A DNA stretch of 64,000 bases. Source: Pseudomonadota bacterium (lineage in GTDB: Bacteria; Pseudomonadota; Gammaproteobacteria; Steroidobacterales; Steroidobacteraceae). Shown here in pieces: positions 33,049-40,897 of the stretch (its first letter is position 1; the number at the start of each line of letters is the position of its first letter). The notes beneath the pieces are model-generated. The model saw nothing but the letters and a program-made list of their open reading frames with translations. It had not been told where the DNA came from and did not search any database. The translations under genes and the position numbers were made by a program. The stretch is from positions 62,001 to 126,000 of the forward strand of contig JAJZDX010000007.1 in assembly GCA_021805865.1 (NCBI GenBank). Reading direction: 5' to 3'.

Positions 33049-33601
33049 GTCCCTCTTCCCGGATGAGGCGCTCGAGCACTTCCGACCCATGTCTCAGGTG
33101 GCTCACCGAGACCCCCACGTTGGCGCGCACGGCATGGCGGATCAGCGCCTCCTCGTCGTGGGCCAACTCGGTCCTCAGGAGCACCTCCACCGAGGGGCGC
33201 ACCCGATCGACGATCGAGCGGATATTGGGGGATTGATTTTCCGCCGGGCGCCGCAGCTCCTCGAGCGTCGCCTGGATGGCCCCGCAGCGGGTGTGGCCGA
33301 GCACCACCACCAGCCGTGTGCCGAACTGCGAGGCGGCGAACTCCACGCTCCCGATCAAGGACGGCGCCACGATATTGCCCGCCACGCGGATGACGAACAG
33401 ATCCCCGAGTCCCTGATCGAACACGATCTCCGCCGGCACCCGCGAATCGGAGCAGCCGAGCACGATGGCGATGGGTCTTTGCTCCTGCGTGAGCGTGATG
33501 CGCGCGCAAGCCCCCAGGGGCGCCTCGTGACTGCCCACCCGCTCGATGAAGCGCCGGTTGCCGTCTTTCAGGCGCTGGAGCGCTTCTGCCGCCGTGGTCA
33601 T
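32975..33601 (-). CDS. Beta-class carbonic anhydrase
   Basis: 208-residue zinc enzyme interconverting CO2 and bicarbonate. Zinc ligands and active-site pair are all visible: Cys50, Asp52 and Arg54 in GCSDSRVP, and His103 and Cys106 in GHTRCGA. The start at 33601 (MTTAAEALQRLKDGN) is typical; the longer in-frame N-terminus is not conserved-looking. It is convergent with the coiled-coil gene (74-bp overlap at 3' ends) and divergent from the TMEM175-like gene 71 bp away. Confidence 0.94.
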   Translation of the reverse strand: MTTAAEALQRLKDGNRRFIERVGSHEAPLGACARITLTQEQRPIAIVLGCSDSRVPAEIVFDQGLGDLFVIRVAGNIVAPSLIGSVEFAASQFGTRLVVVLGHTRCGAIQATLEELRRPAENQSPNIRSIVDRVRPSVEVLLRTELAHDEEALIRHAVRANVGVSVSHLRHGSEVLERLIREEGLTVVGAEYSLQTGEVEFFDGVAQR

Positions 33602-33672
33602 GGGCCGCAGTGTAAAGAGCGCGACGCGGACGTACAATGGTCCGGTGCCGGCACCTGTGCGGCGGGAAACGA

Positions 33673-34264
33673 ATGGGAACCGAGCGGCTCGAGGCCTTCA
33701 GCGACGGGATCCTCGCCATCCTCATCACCATCATGGGGCTCGAGCTGGAAATTCCGCGCCAGACGACGCTGCGGGCGCTCGTCCCGATGTTGCCCGTGTT
33801 GCTCACCTACGTGTTGAGCTTCATCTACCTCGGCATCTATTGGAGCAATCATCACCCTCTGCTGCAGACGGTCGAGCGGGTGAGCGGCGGGATGCTGTGG
33901 GCCAACCTGCACCTGCTCTTCTGGCTCTCGCTCATCCCCTTCACCACCGGCTGGATGGGCGAGAACCACTTCGTCTCCGTCCCCACCGCCTTCTACGGCG
34001 TGGTGCTGCTGATGGCGGCCCTCGCGTGGTGGATCCTGCAGCAGCGCATCCTTGCGCTGCAGGGGGAGGAATCGCTCCTCAGCCGCGCGATCGGCGGCGA
34101 CTGGAAAGGCAAGCTCTCTATCGCTGCTCTACCTGCTCGCCATCCTCGTGGCCGCCCCTGCCCGCTGGGTGTCACTTGCCCTGTACGCCCTGGTGGCGCT
34201 GCTGTGGCTCATCCCGGACCGGCGCATCGAGCGTGCCCTGGCCGGAGGCGGCGGGGACGCGTAG
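33673..34264 (+). pseudogene. TMEM175 (DUF1211)-like potassium channel, frameshifted
   Basis: The N-terminus MGTERLEAFSDGILAILITIMG carries the FSDG pore-helix motif of bacterial TMEM175 potassium channels, followed by five or six hydrophobic helices. The frame of the first part runs as far as GGDWKGKLS (about 34120), after which the family-like continuation LLYLLAILVAAPARWVSLALYAL and DRRIERAL is found in the +1 frame and ends at 34264. Staying in the first frame yields a Pro/Arg-rich tail running to 34359. One extra base in 34115-34130 explains this. It is a recent frameshift or a sequencing error; with correction the product is ~197 residues, the normal size. Confidence 0.75.
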
Positions 34265-34312
34265 CGCCGCCGAGGCCGCGCGCAGCGCCCGGGCCGCACC
34301 GGCGCCTGCTGC

Positions 34313-34318
34313 TAGAAT
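34313..34318 (+). promoter_or_regulatory. Candidate -10 element TAGAAT before the small membrane protein
   Basis: GCTAGAATCCCCG, placed 38 bases before the GTG start of the two-helix protein, giving a leader of about 30 bases. It closely resembles the sequence at 34566 and the minus-strand one before rpsP. Confidence 0.45.
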
Positions 34319-34355
34319 CCCCGTCTCGCCCTTCGGGCTCTCAGGCAGCGTCATC

Positions 34356-34568
34356 GTGAAAGCACCCTTCATCGCCGGACTGATCCTGATCGGCGGCGGG
34401 ATCTTCCTCATCGTGCGTCCCCCGCATTACTCGAGCGAGCGGCGCGTGCTCAAATTCGGGGGGCTGTCGGCGAGCGTGCGGCAGGAGCGTGCGCTGCCGG
34501 GCTGGGTGGGCGGCACCGTGCTCGGCGCCGGGCTGGTGCTGCTCTCGGTGGGGCTGCTGAAGCGCTAG
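34356..34568 (+). CDS. Two-helix small membrane protein (DUF3185-like)
   Basis: 70 residues from a GTG start. Two hydrophobic helices (FIAGLILIGGGIFLIV and WVGGTVLGAGLVLLSVGLL) flank a short loop SSERRVLKFGGLSASVRQERALP. This matches in length and layout a small uncharacterised family of proteobacterial membrane proteins with a hairpin and a basic loop (DUF3185-like). It is between the broken channel gene and the hydrolase gene and has its own candidate promoter. Function unknown. Its stop codon is part of the downstream TAGAAT element. Confidence 0.65.
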   Translation: MKAPFIAGLILIGGGIFLIVRPPHYSSERRVLKFGGLSASVRQERALPGWVGGTVLGAGLVLLSVGLLKR

Positions 34569-34571
34569 AAT
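34566..34571 (+). promoter_or_regulatory. Candidate -10 element TAGAAT overlapping a stop codon
   Basis: GCGCTAGAATCGCCG; its TAG is the stop codon of the small membrane protein. It is 34 bases before the hydrolase ATG, a normal leader length that includes the GGAGAG ribosome site. Confidence 0.5.
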
Positions 34572-34605
34572 CGCCGTCCCCTGCGCACACCTGGAGAGAG
34601 CCATC

Positions 34606-35322
34606 ATGACGATCCGCGAGCAGTTGATTGAATATCGCGAGGGGCAGGCCCTCCTCGAGGGCTTCTTCTGTCACGACGATTCCCGGCCGGGGCCGAAGCC
34701 CGCGGTCCTCATCAGCCACGCCTGGGGCGGGCGCGATGAGTTCGTCGAGCGCAAGGCGCGCCGGCTCGCCTGGCACGGCTACGCCGCCTTCGCGCTCGAC
34801 ATGTTCGGCAAGGGCAGGCGCGGCAGCACCAACGAGGAGTGCGCGGCCCTCATCACCCCCTTCATGCAGGATCGCGCCCTGCTCGGGCGCCGCATCCACG
34901 CGGCGCTCGAGACGCTGAAGGCCCTGCCGCAGATCGACTCGCGGCGCATCGCCGCCATGGGCTTTTGCTTCGGCGGGCTGTGCGTGCTCGACCTCGCGCG
35001 CGGCGGCGCGGATGTGCGCGGCGTCGCCGCCTTCCACGGCCTGCTCAAGCCGAGCGGGCTGCCCGCCCGGAAGATCGGCGCCAAGGTGCTGATCCTGCAC
35101 GGCTACGACGATCCCATGGCCCCGCCCGAGGACGTGCTCGCGATCGCCAAGGAGCTCACCGCCGCCGGCGCCGACTGGCAGTTGCACGCCTACGGCCACA
35201 CTCTGCACGCCTTCACCCACCCGCAGGCTAATGCCCCCGCGAACGGCCTGCAATACAACGAGACGGCCGACCGGCGCTCGTGGCACTCGCTGATGCAGTT
35301 CCTGGAGGAAGTGCTGCGCTAG
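34606..35322 (+). CDS. Dienelactone hydrolase family protein
   Basis: 238-residue alpha/beta hydrolase. The nucleophile is cysteine, Cys121 in GFCFGG, as in true dienelactone hydrolases, with Asp168 (HGYDDP) and His201 (TLHAFTH) completing the triad. Residues HAWGGRDEF provide the oxyanion region. GGAGAGAG precedes the ATG by a normal distance. Proteins of this kind are common and act on varied lactones or esters; no catabolic genes adjoin it, so the substrate is unknown. Confidence 0.88.
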   Translation: MTIREQLIEYREGQALLEGFFCHDDSRPGPKPAVLISHAWGGRDEFVERKARRLAWHGYAAFALDMFGKGRRGSTNEECAALITPFMQDRALLGRRIHAALETLKALPQIDSRRIAAMGFCFGGLCVLDLARGGADVRGVAAFHGLLKPSGLPARKIGAKVLILHGYDDPMAPPEDVLAIAKELTAAGADWQLHAYGHTLHAFTHPQANAPANGLQYNETADRRSWHSLMQFLEEVLR

Positions 35323-35565
35323 TCAGGTTGAGACGGACCCGCCGGTGACGATCTCGATCGTCACCGTGCAGGTCTCGGGATCGAAAAGAATGCGCGCCAC
35401 GCCCCGCTCGATCTGCGCGCACACCTGGGAGACTTTCTCCTCGAGCGAGCACTCCCGCTCGCCGTAATCGGTGCCCTCGCGCAGCACGAAGGACTCGATC
35501 ACCCCGCGTAGCGCCTGCGCGGTGAGATCCCGGTACGGGATCTCCACCGGCGCGCCGGCGCTCAC
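35323..35565 (-). CDS. yheU: YheU/UPF0270 family protein
   Basis: 80 residues. The segment PYRDLTAQALRGVIESFVLREGTDYGE, followed by LEEKVSQVCAQIERG, matches the conserved core of the small UPF0270 (YheU) family. The GTG at 35565 is chosen because it overlaps the stop of the upstream membrane-protein gene as GTGA. E. coli YheU has no established function. Coupling to a Bax-inhibitor-like protein is not a pairing I know from elsewhere. Confidence 0.85.
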   Translation of the reverse strand: MSAGAPVEIPYRDLTAQALRGVIESFVLREGTDYGERECSLEEKVSQVCAQIERGVARILFDPETCTVTIEIVTGGSVST

Positions 35566-36317
35566 TGCCGCTGGATTTTCGACAGCAGCCGCAGCATCTC
35601 GAGGTACATCCACACCAGCGTGACCATCAGCGCGAAAGCGCCGTACCACTCCATGTACTTCGGCGCTCCCCCGGCGGCGCCCCGCTCGATCATGTCGAAG
35701 TCGAGCGCGAGGTTGAAGGCGGCGATCAGGACGACCAGCACCGAGAAGCCGATGCCGAGCGGGGAGGCCGAGTTGATGAACGGCACCACCACATGGAAGA
35801 ACCCGAGGATCCAGCTGGCGAGGTACAGCAGGAAGATGCCGCCCGTGGCGCCGATCACCATGGCGCGGAAGCGGTCGGTGACCCGGATCACGCGGGCCCG
35901 GTACAGCACCAGCATGACCACCGTGACCGCGAACGTCGCCCCGACCGCCTCGATGGCGATGCCCGGATAGCTCGCATTGAACTGGGCCGAGATTCCCCCG
36001 AGCACCAGACCCTCGAGGGCCGCATAGGGCACGGACAGGTACGGGGCCGTGGTGGGCTTGAAGCTCACGATCAGTGCGAGCACCAGGCCGCCGATGAGGC
36101 CGAGCATCATCTCCCCGCCGACCGCCTGCAGATTGCCGCCCGTGGCCTGCGACCAGGGCAGCAGCGCACAGGCCATCAGCACCACCAGCAGCAGGAAGCT
36201 CTTGTTGACGGCGCCCTGCACCGTCATGGCCTCGGCGCCGAACCCTGCGCGCGAAACGCGCGAAAAGGCATTGAAGGCGGGGTTACCGGATCGCCGGGTC
36301 TGGGTTGGCAAAGGCAT
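35562..36317 (-). CDS. Bax inhibitor-1/YccA-like membrane protein
   Basis: 251 residues with seven hydrophobic helices. N-terminal NPAFNAFSR followed by AMTVQGAVNKSFLLLVVLMACA, the region PYAALEGLVLGGISAQFN, and the C-terminal FDMIERGAAGGAPKYMEWYGAFALMVTLVWMYLEMLRLLSK match the BaxI_1 (YccA-related) family. These proteins may act as pH-sensitive calcium leak channels or interact with FtsH; the role here is unknown. GGAGAT precedes the ATG at 36317. First gene of a two-gene unit with yheU. Confidence 0.88.
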   Translation of the reverse strand: MPLPTQTRRSGNPAFNAFSRVSRAGFGAEAMTVQGAVNKSFLLLVVLMACALLPWSQATGGNLQAVGGEMMLGLIGGLVLALIVSFKPTTAPYLSVPYAALEGLVLGGISAQFNASYPGIAIEAVGATFAVTVVMLVLYRARVIRVTDRFRAMVIGATGGIFLLYLASWILGFFHVVVPFINSASPLGIGFSVLVVLIAAFNLALDFDMIERGAAGGAPKYMEWYGAFALMVTLVWMYLEMLRLLSKIQRQ

Positions 36318-36436
36318 CTGTGATCTCCAGTATCGAGTGAGGCTATTCTAGATCATGTGGGATGGGGCCGCGAGCGCCAAAAGCAAGGTCCGCGGGCAAG
36401 TCTTGGCATGCGCATCAAGCGCTTACATGTCCCTCC

Positions 36437-37924
36437 TCAGGCTCCGCTGAGATTCGGATCGCGCCAGCCCCGCTCGAACGGCAGCCGCCAGGCGTGCGGG
36501 GCGATGAGCTGGTGCATGGAGTTCGGTCCCCACGACCCGGGGGCGTAGAACCGCACCGGCGGCGGCGATTCCAGCAGCGGTGCCGAGACCTCCCACAGCC
36601 GCTCGATCCCCTCCGCTGTCGTGAACAGCGTCCGATCCCCGCGCATGGCATCGAGGATCAGCCGCTCGTACGCCTCCAGCACCTCTCCGACGAGTCCGGT
36701 GTCGTGCATGGCGAATTGCAGGCTGAGCTTGTCGAGCCGCATGCCGGGGCCCGGACGCTTGCCGTAGAAGGACAGGGACATCTTCGAGACATCCGCCAGG
36801 TCGAACGTCAGATGATCCGGCCCCTGCGCCCCGACCCCGGAATCCGGCGGGAACATGCTCTTCGGCGGCTCGCGGAAGGCGATGGAGATGACGCGCTTGC
36901 CCTCGGCCAGGCGCTTGCCGGTGCGCAGGTAGAGCGGCACGCCGGCCCAGCGCCAGTTGTCGATGGTGCACTTGAGCGCAATGAAGGTCTCGGTGTCCGA
37001 CTCCGGGCTCACCCCTTCCTCGCCGCGGTAGCCGGTGAACTGCCCGCGCACCACATCGCCCGGCTTGATGGGCAGCATGCTGCGGAAGACTTTGTTCTTC
37101 TCGTCGCTGATCGCCGTGGGCTCGAGCGCCGTCGGCGGCTCCATGGCCACGAACGCGAGGACCTGAAAGAGGTGCGTGACGACCATGTCGCGGAATGCGC
37201 CGATCGCATCGTAAAAGGCGGTGCGCTTCTCGAGTCCCAACGTCTCCGGCACGTCGATCTGAACGTGCTCGATGAAGTTGCGGTTCCAGATCGGCTCGAA
37301 CAACCCGTTGGCGAAGCGGAACGCGAGGATGTTCTGCGCCGGCTCCTTGCCGAGGAAGTGATCGATGCGAAAGATCTGCTCCTCGGAGAAGACCGCGTGC
37401 AGCTTGGCGTTGAGGGACTTGGCGCTGGCGAGGTCGGTGCCGAAGGGCTTCTCCATGATGATGCGCGAGCGCGTCACCAGGCCCGCCTCCCCGAGCATGC
37501 GCACGCAGGCGAGCGCCGCGCTCGGCGGCACGCTCAAGTAGTGCAGCCGCTCGCACTCGGCATCGAGGGCCTTCTCGGCCCGCTCGACCGCCGCCTTGAG
37601 CTCCCCGGCGCCGGCCCCGAGCGGCACATAGTCCAGGGCCTTCTCGAACGCCGCATGCTGCTCCTCGCTCGCCTGGCAGGGGGAGAACTCCTCGAGCGCC
37701 GCGCGGGTGAGCTTGCGAAACGCCTGCGCGTCGAGGTCCTCGAGGGAAACCCCGACGATGCGGCAGCTGGGGATGAAGCCCGCGGCAAACAGATGAAACA
37801 GGCCCGGGAGCAGCTTGCGGCGGGCCAGGTCGCCCGTTGCGCCGATCAGGACCACGACTTGGGGATTTCGCGGACCGACTCCGGCAGGTATTTTGGCCAC
37901 GCTGTCTATCCTAAATTCCATCAT
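36437..37924 (-). CDS. zwf: Glucose-6-phosphate 1-dehydrogenase
   Basis: 495 residues, the usual length. It oxidises glucose-6-phosphate to 6-phosphogluconolactone with NADP+, entering the pentose-phosphate or Entner-Doudoroff route. The nucleotide site GATGDLARRKLLPGLF is near residues 28-43, EKPFGTDL is present, and the active-site motif RIDHFLGKE is intact. The tandem ATGs at 37924/37921 (MMEFRID) are chosen because the residues upstream are low-complexity. It stands alone; pgl, edd and gnd are not in the window. Confidence 0.95.
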   Translation of the reverse strand: MMEFRIDSVAKIPAGVGPRNPQVVVLIGATGDLARRKLLPGLFHLFAAGFIPSCRIVGVSLEDLDAQAFRKLTRAALEEFSPCQASEEQHAAFEKALDYVPLGAGAGELKAAVERAEKALDAECERLHYLSVPPSAALACVRMLGEAGLVTRSRIIMEKPFGTDLASAKSLNAKLHAVFSEEQIFRIDHFLGKEPAQNILAFRFANGLFEPIWNRNFIEHVQIDVPETLGLEKRTAFYDAIGAFRDMVVTHLFQVLAFVAMEPPTALEPTAISDEKNKVFRSMLPIKPGDVVRGQFTGYRGEEGVSPESDTETFIALKCTIDNWRWAGVPLYLRTGKRLAEGKRVISIAFREPPKSMFPPDSGVGAQGPDHLTFDLADVSKMSLSFYGKRPGPGMRLDKLSLQFAMHDTGLVGEVLEAYERLILDAMRGDRTLFTTAEGIERLWEVSAPLLESPPPVRFYAPGSWGPNSMHQLIAPHAWRLPFERGWRDPNLSGA

Positions 37925-38284
37925 CCGACGAATCGCGGGCCGAGAGAATATCGAGCCCGAGAGATCGAATCCATCGATTCGGCCGTACCGCCGGGACCTC
38001 GGCACCGCGAAAGACCGCGGCCGGGGGAAGGAGTTCCCCGCGCTCAAAAGCGCGAGGGTTCCTCCCCCCTTGGGGCGAGCCGCGGGGGAATCCCGGACGG
38101 GATGCGCCGCTCATGGTTTCCGCCGCAACCGTCCGGGGTCGTCCCGCTTCGCAAGAGGCGCGCCCTTGCCGCGCAGGATGCGGCCGCCGCGGCGAGCTGC
38201 CGAGGCCGGCGCGCCGAGGGTGCGCATCGGGCCGCATGCCGGCCCCGTGTAGTCCGTCCCGAGGGCTCCCCGTGCCGTCCGGGC

Positions 38285-38367
38285 GATGTCGACAAAAAGC
38301 TTTACCGCAAACGCTGCAGGCAACAGTGACCGCCCTCGGCGACAGGGGATGTCGACATATTTTACGG
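38285..38367 (+). promoter_or_regulatory. Two TGTCGACA palindromes upstream of a sigma-54-type promoter
   Basis: GATGTCGACA occurs at 38285-38294 and 38348-38357, 63 bp apart, each followed a few bases later by TTTAC(C/G)G (38301 and 38361). The second copy extends to the 10-bp palindrome ATGTCGACAT. They lie about 145 and 80 bp upstream of the promoter at 38430, the position where sigma-54 activators bind. PEP-CTERM genes are known to be controlled by the PrsK/PrsR system with RpoN; assignment of these palindromes to PrsR is inference. Confidence 0.5.
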
Positions 38368-38429
38368 CGGCGAAATTGATCCGGATCCAGCTTCCCATAA
38401 CCCGTTGAAAGCATTGGATCACTCAAAAA

Positions 38430-38445
38430 TGGCCTGAAAATTGCT
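38430..38445 (+). promoter_or_regulatory. Sigma-54 (RpoN)-type promoter of the PEP-CTERM gene
   Basis: TGGCCTGAAAATTGCT fits the -24/-12 consensus TGGCACG-N4-TTGCW, with both invariant elements (GG and GC) at exact spacing and two mismatches in the less conserved bases. Transcription would start near 38456, about 59 bases before the ATG, whose ribosome site GAGGTGA is good. Confidence 0.7.
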
Positions 38446-38514
38446 TTGTGTCCCTCAGGTACAGGGTTGCCCATGCACCCAGCGGACTCAAACCACACCC
38501 GAGGTGAAACAGTG

Positions 38515-39246
38515 ATGAAGACTAAACTGATCGGATTCGTCTCGGCGACTGCCCTGATCTGGGCGCTAGCCGCCGCCCCGGCACTGGCGAACGCGGTGCC
38601 GGGGTCGACGACCTGGAATTTCTACGCGCTTGAGGGGAGCCCGTCCTCCAACACCACCCTTGGGACCATCGCCACGTTTAGTCAGAATGGGGAATCCCTC
38701 ACGGCCAAGTCGATGACGTGCCAAGGCACGTGCAACAGCAGCACGACCACGAGTTGGGTCAATGGCGTTGACGATCTCGTCGTCAAGGATGGCGGGGCGT
38801 CCGGGGAGGATGGCCTGGGCATGAACAACGATCCGTACAACGGCGGCAACACGGACGAAATCATCTACCCCAACGGGATCGAGCTGAGCGGGTTCTCCGG
38901 TCACATCTGGAACGTGATGATCGGCTCGGTGCAGACGGGCGAGACCTGGGCGGTCGTCGGCTGGGACACGAGCACCCACAGCTGGAGCGCGCTGGGCAAC
39001 GGAACGGGCGCCGGGTGCCTGGGCTCCGACTGCACCGTGAGCTTCGATATCTCAAACTACTCGGGCTACAGCAACATCATCCTGTGGGATGACTCGTCCC
39101 AGCTGTCGTCCTACGGCTCGAACGACGTCCTTCTGGAGTCCGTGACCACCGTGCCGGAGCCGGGCACGCTCGCCCTGCTGTCCTTCGGGCTGGCGGCCGT
39201 CGGGTTCGCCGTGAGCCGCCGCCGCAAGTCCAAGACCGAAGCATAA
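38515..39246 (+). CDS. PEP-CTERM sorting domain-containing exported protein
   Basis: 243 residues: signal peptide (LIGFVSATALIWALAAAPALANA), a ~190-residue Ser/Thr/Asn/Gly-rich exported domain containing CQGTC and CLGSDC cysteine pairs, then the sorting signal VPEPGTLALLSFGLAAVGFAVSRRRK: PEP motif, one hydrophobic helix and a basic tail. Such proteins are cleaved and anchored or released by exosortase in species that make an exopolysaccharide. No exosortase or EPS gene is in the window, so the sorting enzyme must be elsewhere. The body resembles no domain I recognise. It sits alone between a sigma-54 promoter and an intrinsic terminator. Confidence 0.9.
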   Translation: MKTKLIGFVSATALIWALAAAPALANAVPGSTTWNFYALEGSPSSNTTLGTIATFSQNGESLTAKSMTCQGTCNSSTTTSWVNGVDDLVVKDGGASGEDGLGMNNDPYNGGNTDEIIYPNGIELSGFSGHIWNVMIGSVQTGETWAVVGWDTSTHSWSALGNGTGAGCLGSDCTVSFDISNYSGYSNIILWDDSSQLSSYGSNDVLLESVTTVPEPGTLALLSFGLAAVGFAVSRRRKSKTEA

Positions 39247-39292
39247 CAAGCAGTAAAACCAGAACAACAAGAACAAAGACGAAGCGCCCATG

Positions 39293-39324
39293 AAGCCGGC
39301 AGCCTCACCGCTGCCGGCTTTCTT
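39293..39324 (+). terminator. Intrinsic terminator of the PEP-CTERM gene
   Basis: A perfect 11-bp stem, AAGCCGGCAGC (39293-39303) and GCTGCCGGCTT (39310-39320), with a six-base loop, runs directly into TTTCTT. It is 46 bp after the PEP-CTERM stop and in the gap before the convergent nadB gene. Confidence 0.85.
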
Positions 39325-39384
39325 GTCTGCAGGGGAAAACCGCCCGCGGAGCGCGGGCGCGGAGCGGCTCAGGAGCGACTTGCG

Positions 39385-40878
39385 CTAGCGCGCATCGGCT
39401 TGCGGGTCGCGGTGCGGGAAGTCGCTGCGCCAATGCGCACCGCGGCTCTCCCGGCGCGAGAGCGCCGAGCGCACCATCGCCATGGACAGATCGAGCCGCT
39501 GGCGTGCCGTCCGCGCCTCGGGCGCGAGGCGCTCGCGAAGCTCGGCGAGCTCGCGCAGCCCGCTCTGCAGCTCCCCCCCCTCGCGCAACGGCCCCATGCA
39601 GCGGCCCATGATGGCGCGCAGCGCCGCCCCCCCGTGCCGATCGGCCGAGAGGTCCGCGGCCCCCTCCCCCTGCGCGCCCGGCCTGCGCAGCACGGGGCTC
39701 GAGTGCGCGAGCGACGCACCGGCGATGCGCCCGCAGACGACCGCCTCCAGCAGGGAATTGCTCGCCAGCCGGTTGGCCCCGTGCATGCCCGTGCACGCCA
39801 CCTCTCCGCAGGCCCAGAGCCCCGGCAGATCCGTGCGTCCGAGCGGATCGACCACGATCCCGCCCATGTGATAGTGCGCCGCCGCGGTGATCGGGACCGG
39901 CTCGCGCGCCGGGTCGAGGCCGTGCGAGCGGCAGGTGTGAAGCGCCAGCGGAAACTCCCCGGCGCGCTCCGACCGGAACACCGGCGTGGCATCGAGCCAC
40001 ACCCCCTCCCCCCGCAGGCCCCGCTCCCACACGGCCCGTGCCACCACATCCCGGGGCGCGAGATCGCCCAGGGGATGCACGCCCGCCATGAGCCGATCCC
40101 CGCGCGCATCGAGCAGAAACGCTCCCGCGCCGCGCAGCGCCTCGGTCAAGAGGGGCGCGGGGTCTTCGGATGTCTTGAGCGCGGTCGGATGGAACTGGAC
40201 GAACTCGAGGCCCGCCACGCGCGCGCCGCGGCTGAGCGCCATCGCAAGCCCGTCCCCGTTGGCATGGCGGCCGTTGGTCGTGGACGGGAACAGTCCGCCG
40301 AGCCCGCCCGTGGCGAGCACCGTCTCCCGAGCGCTGATGCGCACCGGCCCGCCCGCCCGATCGAATCCCAGCGCGCCGGCGATGTCCCCCTCCTCGCCTG
40401 CGAGGAGCATCGCCACGCGCACCCCCGAGAGCAGCTCGATGTGCCCGCAGCCGGCCGCGTGAGCCAGCAGCGCCGCGAGAATCGCGCTGCCGGTGCGATC
40501 GCCCTCGGCATGCAGCACCCTCGGATGGCTGTGGCCGGCCTCCAGGTGCACCCTCCAGCCCGACTCCCCGTGATCGAAGCGCACGCCCACCCCGCTCAGG
40601 AACCGCACCGCCTCAGCGGCGGCCCGGATGATCCGCAAGGCGGCCCGCCGATCGCTCGTGTGACAGCCGGCCGCCAGAGTGTCCGCCCACTGCGAGCGCA
40701 CCGAGTCACCCACGCCGAGCGGGGCGGCGATGCCGCCCTGGGCGAGGGCCGTGGAGCTCGCCGCGCGCGGATCCTCGGCGGAGACCACCAGCACGCGCCG
40801 CGGCGCGGCGCTGATCGCGGCGCACAGGCCCGCCGCTCCCGCGCCGATCACCAACACGTCGGTGTCGATCGAGCTCAT
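39385..40878 (-). CDS. nadB: L-aspartate oxidase
   Basis: 497-residue FAD enzyme oxidising aspartate to iminoaspartate, first step of NAD de novo synthesis. FAD site VIGAGAAGLCAA at the N-terminus, ASSTALAQGGIAAPLG, the active-site RHANGDGLAMAL and EFVQFHPTAL segments, and GLWACGEVACTGMHGANRLASNSLLE distinguish it from fumarate reductase-type relatives. Encoded 19 bp after nadA on the minus strand; the two form the quinolinate synthase system. The third gene, nadC, is not adjacent. Confidence 0.95.
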   Translation of the reverse strand: MSSIDTDVLVIGAGAAGLCAAISAAPRRVLVVSAEDPRAASSTALAQGGIAAPLGVGDSVRSQWADTLAAGCHTSDRRAALRIIRAAAEAVRFLSGVGVRFDHGESGWRVHLEAGHSHPRVLHAEGDRTGSAILAALLAHAAGCGHIELLSGVRVAMLLAGEEGDIAGALGFDRAGGPVRISARETVLATGGLGGLFPSTTNGRHANGDGLAMALSRGARVAGLEFVQFHPTALKTSEDPAPLLTEALRGAGAFLLDARGDRLMAGVHPLGDLAPRDVVARAVWERGLRGEGVWLDATPVFRSERAGEFPLALHTCRSHGLDPAREPVPITAAAHYHMGGIVVDPLGRTDLPGLWACGEVACTGMHGANRLASNSLLEAVVCGRIAGASLAHSSPVLRRPGAQGEGAADLSADRHGGAALRAIMGRCMGPLREGGELQSGLRELAELRERLAPEARTARQRLDLSMAMVRSALSRRESRGAHWRSDFPHRDPQADAR

Positions 40879-40897
40879 GGCGGGATCGGCTGAGACG

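Larger units (their letters stand above)
37925..38514. other. Regulatory intergenic region between zwf and the PEP-CTERM gene
   Basis: 590 bases without a supported gene, separating divergent zwf and the PEP-CTERM gene. The left part (to ~38270) is GC-rich and featureless by eye. The right part becomes AT-richer and holds two GATGTCGACA sites and a sigma-54-type promoter (listed separately). Confidence 0.6.
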
